DNA of 64,000 nt from JAGXRK01 sp963804005 (GTDB lineage Bacteria; Bacteroidota; Ignavibacteria; Ignavibacteriales; Ignavibacteriaceae), in assembly GCA_963804005.1 (NCBI GenBank), contig CAWDOP010000009.1:1-64000 (forward strand), written 5' to 3'. The notes beneath the pieces are model-generated. The model saw only the letters and a list, made by a program, of their open reading frames with translations, had not been told where the DNA came from and ran no database searches. The translations under genes were made by a program, and so were the position numbers. Shown in pieces: positions 11,584 through 19,589 of this stretch; positions within the stretch are counted from its first letter, which is position 1; every line of letters begins with the position of its first letter.

Positions 11584-14412
11584 ATGAAAAATGTACTTCA
11601 CTTATTATTATTTATCATATCGTTTTCTGTGGTAATCATTCCACAAACTATTACGTTTGATAAAACTTTACCCGCAAGTTCTGCAACCCAGGTTTTGCAA
11701 ACTGATGATGGCGGATATCTGCTTAATTGTTCAGGTAATCTAAATTTTATGAAGACAGATCAGTATGGTTATGTCGAATGGTCCGAAGAGTACCCTGAAA
11801 TAACTCAACCTGGAAAGAAAATTTGCAAAACTTTTGATGGAGGTTATATTGCTGTTGGTAATAAATCAAACGGCTCATATACTGATATTTGCCTAATAAA
11901 ATTAGATCAAAATCTGGATACGATATGGACCAAAACCTATGGTGCTTATGACCAACCGGAAACAGGTCACGCAGTAATTCAATTACCTGATAGCAGCTTT
12001 ATTATTTCGTCATACGATTGGCCTGGTTTTTACTTAAGAAAAACTGATGTATATGGCTCCTTACTTTGGACAAAAACGATTGGTGGTTTATCATTAGTGC
12101 CGTCTTATCTAGTTAATCTTAATGACGGCAATTTTTTGTTTGGGCGATACGGAACATTAATAAAAATGAATTCTGACGCTGATACTCTTTGGAATAAAAC
12201 ATTAATTGGCTTAAACTATAGTTTTCTAACTAACGATGGCTTTATCTTATTATCAACTGACTCCTATCTCCAGAAACTCGATCAGGATGGAAATATTATC
12301 TGGCAAAAAGATATTGGTAGCGTTACGTCCTTTGTTCAATCCGAAGATGATAAATATATTTTATTAAAAGGGGCCTTCTATATCTATACACCCACATCAA
12401 GTATTTTAACTATAGATACAAGTGGAAATATTTTATCAGAAATTTCATTTGAAAATTCAGGTAATTACATTACAAATACGCTGGACGGTGGATTTGCTAC
12501 TTGTGGAAGTATGACAAGGAGTTTAGCCTGGCTTCTTAAAACAGATAGTAACATAAATTATACTGCAATTAATTTAATAAACCCTGTTTATCGTTCTACA
12601 CTAAATATCTTTATTACTTATCCAATTATCTGGAGAGCGAACAATGTTAATTTTGTAAATATAGAATACTCTAATGATAACCAGATTACCTGGAACAGCA
12701 TCATAAATTACTATCCTGCAGAAGCAGATACATTTAATTGGACTTTGCCTGATATGCCAATGGGTGATCTGTTTATAAGGATAAGTGATTCATTCAATCC
12801 GCTTATTTATGATAGAAGTGACCCGCCGCAAAGTGTTATTAGTTATAAAGCTTATGACTACATTGCTGCAAATGAAATTAAAATGTGGATTGCCAATAAT
12901 GGAATAGGCTCATGCAATCCGCTGACAGAGGGTAGTGGTTTTTATTGGCCAGGCGGAGAAGATGCAACAATTCCTGTAATATTTAAGGATGGTTTAGTTT
13001 GGGGCGGTAAAGTAAACGGAGAAATCAGAGTAAATGGTTCAACTTACAGATCTGGATTAACTCCCGGTTGTATACTGTCTTCTGGACTTCCTTCTGATCC
13101 TCTGGATGTAAAATCCAAAATGTTTAAACTTAAAAAAGACTGGCAATACCTTCCGCCAGGTGCGGAAAGAGACAGATATGAATTTGATTTTCTGAACTGG
13201 CCTGTTGATGTTGGTGCACCCTGGGATGATAATGACGGCAATGGCATTTATACACCGGGAATTGATGAGCCAAAAATATTTGGTGATGAAACTTTATTCT
13301 TTGTTGCTAATGACCTTGATACAGCAACTTCTCTTTTAACTTACGGTTCAAATCCGATTGGCTTGGAGTTTCAGGTTACAACCTTTGGTTATAACAGCGA
13401 ATTGCTGAAAGATGTTGTCTTCAAGAAATACAGAGTAATAAATAAAAGTAATACTGATATCACAGATATGTATTTTACTTACTGGGCCGATGATGATTTG
13501 GGTAACGCAAGTGATGATTTATCAGCTTTTGATTCGACATACAATATGGCTTATGTCTATAATTTTGATAATTATGATGATTATTATTACGGCACTCCCC
13601 CTCCAGCAGTTGCACATATGATCGTTCAGAGCCCGATAGTTCCTGCGACTAGTTCGGATAGTGCAAGATATGATAATGGTTGGCGAAAAGGATTTAAGAA
13701 TTTAGGAATGACTTCTTCAGGATTGATAGTTAAAGATGACGCTCAGATGGGAGTTTACGAAGGAACACTTGAATTCTATAATCAAATGCAAGGATTAAGA
13801 TATGACGGCAGTTATATTATTGATCCAATTACAAACCTTCCCACGATCTGGCCATTAACTGGTGATCCGGTCACAGGTACAGGATGGTATATAGTAACCT
13901 ATTATTCAAGAAGTGGTGGTGATCAAAGGTACCACGTACCAACAGGTCCTTTTAATATGGCACCAAACGATACGCAGGAAGTTGTAATTGCTTTCTTAAT
14001 TAAGAAAGGAACGGACAATTTAAACAGCATAACAGAGCTTAGAAACTATGCTGCTCAGATTCAGCATTGGTACGATAATGATTTAGTAACTGATGTTGAA
14101 GAAACCGGATCCACAATTCCATTAGAATATTCATTATCACAAAACTACCCAAATCCGTTTAATCCAAGTACTGTGATCAGTTACCAATTACCGGTAAGCG
14201 GATTGGTTAGCTTAAAAGTATATGATATTCTTGGAAGTGAAGTTGCAACTCTGGTTAATGAGGAACAATCTGCAGGCTCTTACAATGTACAATTTACGAT
14301 TAACAACCTGCCTACCGGACAGGCTGGTTTACAATTAAGCTCCGGTGTATATTTCTACCGATTGCAGGCTGGCTCTTTTATCCAGACAAAGAAAATGTTA
14401 TTAATCAAATAA
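11584..14412 (+). CDS. T9SS-exported propeller/Ig-like protein, array copy E
   Basis: This is an intact paralog of 942 residues. I chose the ATG at 11584, not the upstream in-frame TTG at 11548, because GGGAGAG lies directly before it and the protein then begins with the family signal peptide MKNVLHLLLFIISF. Domain order is as in the copy at 5785: propeller-like DGG repeats, Ig-like segment near 335-420, central YIAANEIKMW domain, sorting tail. The block at about 13280-13490 is almost base-identical to the first copy (1730-1940), whereas the N-terminal half is closest to the copy at 16704. The tail contains a NLPTGQAG insertion. Function is unknown; surface or secreted location is predicted from the tail. 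Confidence 0.86.
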   Translation: MKNVLHLLLFIISFSVVIIPQTITFDKTLPASSATQVLQTDDGGYLLNCSGNLNFMKTDQYGYVEWSEEYPEITQPGKKICKTFDGGYIAVGNKSNGSYTDICLIKLDQNLDTIWTKTYGAYDQPETGHAVIQLPDSSFIISSYDWPGFYLRKTDVYGSLLWTKTIGGLSLVPSYLVNLNDGNFLFGRYGTLIKMNSDADTLWNKTLIGLNYSFLTNDGFILLSTDSYLQKLDQDGNIIWQKDIGSVTSFVQSEDDKYILLKGAFYIYTPTSSILTIDTSGNILSEISFENSGNYITNTLDGGFATCGSMTRSLAWLLKTDSNINYTAINLINPVYRSTLNIFITYPIIWRANNVNFVNIEYSNDNQITWNSIINYYPAEADTFNWTLPDMPMGDLFIRISDSFNPLIYDRSDPPQSVISYKAYDYIAANEIKMWIANNGIGSCNPLTEGSGFYWPGGEDATIPVIFKDGLVWGGKVNGEIRVNGSTYRSGLTPGCILSSGLPSDPLDVKSKMFKLKKDWQYLPPGAERDRYEFDFLNWPVDVGAPWDDNDGNGIYTPGIDEPKIFGDETLFFVANDLDTATSLLTYGSNPIGLEFQVTTFGYNSELLKDVVFKKYRVINKSNTDITDMYFTYWADDDLGNASDDLSAFDSTYNMAYVYNFDNYDDYYYGTPPPAVAHMIVQSPIVPATSSDSARYDNGWRKGFKNLGMTSSGLIVKDDAQMGVYEGTLEFYNQMQGLRYDGSYIIDPITNLPTIWPLTGDPVTGTGWYIVTYYSRSGGDQRYHVPTGPFNMAPNDTQEVVIAFLIKKGTDNLNSITELRNYAAQIQHWYDNDLVTDVEETGSTIPLEYSLSQNYPNPFNPSTVISYQLPVSGLVSLKVYDILGSEVATLVNEEQSAGSYNVQFTINNLPTGQAGLQLSSGVYFYRLQAGSFIQTKKMLLIK
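14307..14325. repeat. Short inserted repeat read as LPTGQAG in copy E
   Basis: CCTGCCTACCGGACAGGCT contains a GCCT/AGGC inverted pair. It lies in frame at the same tail position as the repeat at 11391, differing from it by a few bases. Confidence 0.5.
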
Positions 14413-14424
14413 AGGAATAATGTT

Positions 14425-16692
14425 ATGAAAACTTTAACAATACTTTTTATCGTTTTGATAACAGCTTACAGTTTTCCGCAGGAAAATGTTTTATTTGAAA
14501 AACAGAAAAAAACAAATGCCCAAAACTTGCGGGAAGTTCAGAGAATTAAATTACCTCTGAACACTTCAACTACCCAAGTGCTTAAACCTATTAATCTTCC
14601 AAATGAAATTAATATGATCGATACTCTTCGTTACTACGGGTATTACAATTCTAATTTCGGAATATTTGGTCAGGATTGGATTCTTCAATGGTTTAAAGCA
14701 CCAACAGATCTGGTAATTAAAGGTCTTGGTTTTTATTGTATGGATAATCCTAACGATACACCGGTTGAAGCAAAAATTGTTAAAGTCAATTGGACTGAGG
14801 CTCAATTAATTTCTGCCGAAACATTACAGCGTGGATATTATGAAGCGTTGGGAAATGGCTATAATGACATTACTTCATTTCTTGATAATCCTGATAGGAC
14901 CGGAGGTTGGACTTCAATTCAGCCCGTAGATACTGAACCTTTTGAATATGATATTTGGAGTGATAACGGAGTTGGTTATTCTTTTATTCCAGATGAAACG
15001 CTGAACGATCATCAATGGATCGATATGAATCTTCTTGGAAATGAACCATTTTTAAACTATGGAGAAATTTTTGGAGTTGCAGTAAAAAATACTTCTGCTG
15101 TTATGGACAGTGATCGCGTGGGATTTTTAGCTGGTTATAGTGTTGGATATCCCTTCTGGAAATTTTATGCAAACGGAAGGTTGATTCCAGGAGTTGATTA
15201 TGGATGGTGGACGAGAGAATTAACATTTGATTTTCAGGTTGCTGTGGATATAAGTTATAATCCGCTCATTCCTTTTTTTGTAGATTATTCACGTTTAACT
15301 TTCACTTTATCAACTGATCCAAGACCAGTATCTGCTATTGTTACTCTTGGTTTTGGTGGTCATGGGGTTCCTGAAATTTTAGTATCAGCCTTAGTCTCTT
15401 ACTCTACTGATAATGGAGCAATATGGCACCAGAATCTCCCATTACAACTCAATCACGTTAGCGATAGTCTGTACACAGGTGAACTTCCGGGATTCCCGGC
15501 AGGAACAATGGTTTCTTATTACTTTGAGGCAACTGATACACTCAGGATGAATACTTCTAGAACACCAGAAATTAATTATTCTATCTCTCGTCCTCCGTGG
15601 GCTAATACACTTGTTGTTTTTAATGGCTTTACAACTCCAACCGGATATCCACAAGAATATTATTTCGGTTCAGGAGAATGGCCGAACAACGATAACACTT
15701 TAATTTTTGATCACGATGTTTGGGCTTACGGTCCTTTAACTGCTGAACTACTTAGTAACTATAGAAATGTATTAGAGATATGCACAAACGGACCGAACGA
15801 TATCAATAGTGATGCAATCAGAGCCTGGCTGGAAGAAAGTGGTGATCATAACTATATGCTTGCAGGCGATGAATGGTTAGGTGCTCAATCTAACTGGACA
15901 GACGGACCGCATTCTGCCGGTGATTTTATTTTTGATATTCTAGGTATTAACTATGAATATAATGATGTAAACTATGCTGTAGCTGGTGATGAAAATAAAC
16001 CATCTATAGTTTATCCTCAATCAGGTTCTATGCTAGGTGGACCTATATTTGATTTATACACTCAAGTCTCAACAGATAGTGGTTGGACTGCACCAATGAC
16101 GTATGATCCTTTTTACGAGATAGATGTATCTAACTGGCTGGATGGAGTTGATTTTGAACCTGATGTTGAAGTTGATATGAAAGGATTGGCAATTAATGGA
16201 ACCACAGTATATAATATTGGTGGTCATCGTACATTACCTGCAGGTAATAAAATTGCTTTCTTTGCATTTGATCCATTGTCATTAAATTCAGATACTGAAA
16301 ATGAAGTTGAATATTTCTGGTATGGATTTATGAATACAGCACCATACGCTGAACCACTGCTTGATTGGTTTGGTATTCCTGTTGGAGTTGAAAAAGAAGA
16401 TGATTTATTACCAGACACATATACACTTTCTCAAAACTACCCTAACCCGTTTAATCCGAGTACGGTGATCAGTTACCAGTTACCAGTTAGCGGATTGGTT
16501 AGCTTAAAAGTATATGATATTCTTGGAAGAGAAGTTACAACTCTTGTTAATGAAGAAAAACCAGCCGGCAAATATGAGGTTATTTTTAATGTAGAGACGC
16601 ATCGCGATGCGTCTTTACCAAGCGGAGTATATTTTTACAGAATACAAGCAGGAAGTTTTACACAAACAAAAAAGATGTTATTAATTAAATAA
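14425..16692 (+). CDS. T9SS-exported protein, unrelated body with the family sorting tail (array gene F)
   Basis: This 755-residue protein has a signal peptide (MKTLTILFIVLITAYSF) and lacks the propeller, Ig-like and YIAANEI domains of its neighbours. Residues 50-270 include MIDTLRYYGYY and GQDWILQWFKAPTDLVIKG, which look like a beta-sandwich segment. An Ig/fibronectin-like stretch near 330-385 includes YSTDNGAIWHQNLPL and GTMVSYYFEATDT. Residues from about 390 (WANTLVVFNGF, AWLEESGDHNYMLAGDEWLG) resemble a catalytic-like or lectin-like fold that I cannot name. The last 80 residues are the same sorting tail as the neighbours and include VETHRDASL from the 20-bp palindrome. It begins 12 bases after the preceding stop, so it is probably co-transcribed. 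Confidence 0.83.
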   Translation: MKTLTILFIVLITAYSFPQENVLFEKQKKTNAQNLREVQRIKLPLNTSTTQVLKPINLPNEINMIDTLRYYGYYNSNFGIFGQDWILQWFKAPTDLVIKGLGFYCMDNPNDTPVEAKIVKVNWTEAQLISAETLQRGYYEALGNGYNDITSFLDNPDRTGGWTSIQPVDTEPFEYDIWSDNGVGYSFIPDETLNDHQWIDMNLLGNEPFLNYGEIFGVAVKNTSAVMDSDRVGFLAGYSVGYPFWKFYANGRLIPGVDYGWWTRELTFDFQVAVDISYNPLIPFFVDYSRLTFTLSTDPRPVSAIVTLGFGGHGVPEILVSALVSYSTDNGAIWHQNLPLQLNHVSDSLYTGELPGFPAGTMVSYYFEATDTLRMNTSRTPEINYSISRPPWANTLVVFNGFTTPTGYPQEYYFGSGEWPNNDNTLIFDHDVWAYGPLTAELLSNYRNVLEICTNGPNDINSDAIRAWLEESGDHNYMLAGDEWLGAQSNWTDGPHSAGDFIFDILGINYEYNDVNYAVAGDENKPSIVYPQSGSMLGGPIFDLYTQVSTDSGWTAPMTYDPFYEIDVSNWLDGVDFEPDVEVDMKGLAINGTTVYNIGGHRTLPAGNKIAFFAFDPLSLNSDTENEVEYFWYGFMNTAPYAEPLLDWFGIPVGVEKEDDLLPDTYTLSQNYPNPFNPSTVISYQLPVSGLVSLKVYDILGREVTTLVNEEKPAGKYEVIFNVETHRDASLPSGVYFYRIQAGSFTQTKKMLLIK
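16595..16614. repeat. Perfect 20-bp palindrome inside the sorting tail of gene F
   Basis: Identical to the palindrome at 2776-2795 and inserted at the same codon position (FNV-ETHRDASL-PSGVYF), although the two proteins share nothing but the tail. Confidence 0.9.
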
Positions 16693-16703
16693 TGGGTTAA
16701 AAA

Positions 16704-19574
16704 ATGAAAAATATATTTTTTCTAACACTGTTTATCATATCATTTTCTGTGGTAGCCATTTCACAAACTATCACATTTGATAAAACTTTCCCTGCAAGTT
16801 ATGCAACTCAGGTTTTACAAACTGATGATGGCGGATATCTGCTTAATTGTTCGAGCTATCCAACGAGCTATCTAAATTTTGTTAAGACAGATCAGTTTGG
16901 TTACATTCAATGGTCAAAGGAATACCCTGAAATAACTCAACCTGGAAAGAAAATTTACAAAACTTACGATGGAGGTTATATCGCTGTTGGTAATAAATTA
17001 AACGGCTCATATACTGATATTTGCCTAATAAAATTAGATCAAAATCTGGATACGATATGGACCAAAACCTATGGTGCTTTTGACCAACCGGAAACAGGTC
17101 ACACAGTAATTCAGTTACCTGATAGCAGCTTTATTATTTCGTCACTTGATTATCCTGGTTTTTACTTAAGAAAAACTGATGTATATGGCTCCTTACTTTG
17201 GACAAAAATGATTGGTGGTAAATCATTAGTGCCGTCTTATCTAGTTAATCTTAATGACGGCAATTTTCTGTTTGGTCTATACGGAACATTAATAAAAATG
17301 AATTCTGACGCTGATACTCTTTGGAATAAAACATTAATTGGCTTAAACTATAGTCTTCTGACTAACGATGGCTACATCTTGCTTCAAACTTTCAGCTATC
17401 TCCAGAAACTCGATCAGGATGGAAATATTCTCTGGGGAAAAGATATTAGTTTCGTTAAGTCCTTTGCTCAATCTACAAACGATAAATATATTTTATTAAA
17501 AGGGGCGTTCGCTACGTTCAATCCAAGCCCATTCAGTATTTTAACTATAGATACAAGTGGAAATATTTTATCTGAAATTTCATTCGAAGAGCGGGGTGAG
17601 TACATAACAAATACGCTGGACGGTGGATTTGCTATTTGTGGAAGTATGCCTTCGAATTTAGCATGGCTTCCAGCATGGCTTCTTAAAACAGATAATGAAT
17701 TTAATTATACTGCAATCAGTCTAAGGGCACCAAATGATGGACAAAATTTAAATATCTTTAATACTTATCCAATTATCTGGAAAGCAAATAATGTTAATTA
17801 CGTTAATATCGAATACTCAACTGATAACCAGGTTACCTGGAATAGTGTTATTAATTACTATCCTGCCGAAGCAGATACATTTAATTGGACTTTGCCGGAT
17901 ATGCCATCCGGAAATCTCTTTATAAGGATAAGCGATTCATTCAATCCGGATGTTTATGATATTAGCGACCCACCGCAAACAGCAATAAATTATCAATCAA
18001 CTGATTACATTGCAGCAAATGAAATATTTATGTGGATGGGTAATTATGGTATGAATTCTCACAATCCGCTGACAGACGATAGTGGTTTTTACTGGCCTGG
18101 CGGAGAAGAGGCAACAATTCCTGCAATATTTGCTGATGGACTTGTTTGGGGCGGTAAAGTTAATGAGGAAATAAGAGTCAATGGTTCAACTTACAGATAT
18201 GGATTAACACCCGGTTATATTTTACCTTCCGGTCTTCCATCAGATCCAGCAGAAACAAAATCTAAAATGTTTAAGCTTAAAAGAGACTGGCAATATCTTC
18301 CTCCAAGTGCAGAAAGAGACAGATATGAATTCGATTTTTTGAACTGGCCTGTTGATGTTGGAGCGCCCTGGACTGATAATGACAATGATGGAGTTTATAC
18401 TCTGGGTATTGATGAACCTAAAATAATTGGTGATGAAACTCTTTTCTTTGTTGCCAATGATCTTGATACTGCAACTTCTCTTTTTACTTACGGCTCAAAT
18501 CCTATAGGTTTGGAGTTTCAGGTTACAACTTTTGGTTATAACAGCGAATTGCTGAAAGATGTTGTTTTCAAAAAGTATAAGATAATTAATAAGAGTCCTG
18601 ACACAGTTACTGATATGTACTTAACATACTGGACTGATGATGATTTAGGTTATGCCAGTGATGATTATGTCGGATGTGATACTCTCTTAAATCTTGGTTA
18701 TACATATAACGGAGATAATGATGATCATTTTTATGGTGCTTCTCCCCCCGCAGTTGCACATATGATTGTTCAGCCTCCAATTGTTGCGTCTGAGCCGACA
18801 GACAGCGCCCGATTTGGTGATGGATGGAAAAAAGGTTATAAAAATACTCCTCTAAGTTCATTCGTTTTATATATTGGCGCTAGCAGTACTTACGCTGATC
18901 CCGACATGGGTGTATATGCCGGAACTCTTATGTACTATAATTATATGCAAGGATTAATATGGAATGGAGATCCATTTATAGATCCCAACACAGGTTTACA
19001 AACTAATTTTTGCTTAGCCGGAGATCCTGTCTCAGCTACAGGCTGGTATGAAGGTGATGGATGGCCTGGTGGTCCTTGGCCTGATGATAGAAGATTCAGC
19101 TTAAGCTCCGGTCCTTTTAATATAGCCCCAGGCGATACTCAGGAAGTTGTTATTGCTTTTTTGATTAAGAGGGGCACTGATAATATTAACAGCATTGCGG
19201 AACTCAAAAATTATGCTGCCCTAATTCAACATTGGTATGATAATGATTTAGTTACGGATGTGAATGAAACAGCGCCATCTCTTCCAACAGAATTTTCTTT
19301 GTCGCAGAATTATCCAAATCCGTTTAATCCTGTTACAGTTATTCGGTATTCGATTCCAAATGTAGAGACGCATCGCAATGCGTCTTTACGAAATGTAACT
19401 CTAAAAGTATATGACATACTTGGAAGAGAAGTCATAACTCTTGTTAACGAAGAAAAGCCAGCAGGCAGCTATGAAGTAGAATTTGATGGTTCAAAATTAT
19501 CAAGCGGCGTTTATTTTTACAGAATACAAGCAGGTAGTTTTACTCAAACAAAAAAGATGATGGTACTCAAATAA
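16704..19574 (+). CDS. T9SS-exported propeller/Ig-like protein, array copy G
   Basis: Intact 956-residue paralog, starting 11 bases after gene F. It has the signal peptide MKNIFFLTLFIISFSVVAIS, DGG repeats to about 335, an Ig-like segment, the central domain from YIAANEIFMWMGN, then YPNPFNPVTVIRY and the sorting tail. The tail is built differently from its neighbours. A variant of the 20-bp palindrome (read VETHRNASLRN) is inserted before VTLKVYDILG instead of before SGVYFYR, and the ending EVEFDGSKLSSGVYF is of the common Ignavibacteria type. The C-terminal half is the closest match to the broken copy at 2886. Confidence 0.87.
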   Translation: MKNIFFLTLFIISFSVVAISQTITFDKTFPASYATQVLQTDDGGYLLNCSSYPTSYLNFVKTDQFGYIQWSKEYPEITQPGKKIYKTYDGGYIAVGNKLNGSYTDICLIKLDQNLDTIWTKTYGAFDQPETGHTVIQLPDSSFIISSLDYPGFYLRKTDVYGSLLWTKMIGGKSLVPSYLVNLNDGNFLFGLYGTLIKMNSDADTLWNKTLIGLNYSLLTNDGYILLQTFSYLQKLDQDGNILWGKDISFVKSFAQSTNDKYILLKGAFATFNPSPFSILTIDTSGNILSEISFEERGEYITNTLDGGFAICGSMPSNLAWLPAWLLKTDNEFNYTAISLRAPNDGQNLNIFNTYPIIWKANNVNYVNIEYSTDNQVTWNSVINYYPAEADTFNWTLPDMPSGNLFIRISDSFNPDVYDISDPPQTAINYQSTDYIAANEIFMWMGNYGMNSHNPLTDDSGFYWPGGEEATIPAIFADGLVWGGKVNEEIRVNGSTYRYGLTPGYILPSGLPSDPAETKSKMFKLKRDWQYLPPSAERDRYEFDFLNWPVDVGAPWTDNDNDGVYTLGIDEPKIIGDETLFFVANDLDTATSLFTYGSNPIGLEFQVTTFGYNSELLKDVVFKKYKIINKSPDTVTDMYLTYWTDDDLGYASDDYVGCDTLLNLGYTYNGDNDDHFYGASPPAVAHMIVQPPIVASEPTDSARFGDGWKKGYKNTPLSSFVLYIGASSTYADPDMGVYAGTLMYYNYMQGLIWNGDPFIDPNTGLQTNFCLAGDPVSATGWYEGDGWPGGPWPDDRRFSLSSGPFNIAPGDTQEVVIAFLIKRGTDNINSIAELKNYAALIQHWYDNDLVTDVNETAPSLPTEFSLSQNYPNPFNPVTVIRYSIPNVETHRNASLRNVTLKVYDILGREVITLVNEEKPAGSYEVEFDGSKLSSGVYFYRIQAGSFTQTKKMMVLK
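19366..19385. repeat. Variant of the 20-bp palindrome inside the tail of copy G
   Basis: AGACGCATCGCAATGCGTCT differs at one central base from the copies at 2776 and 16595. It is in the same reading frame (VETHRNASL) but at another position in the domain, so it marks a separate insertion. Confidence 0.85.
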
Positions 19575-19589
19575 ATATATGGGAATCTT

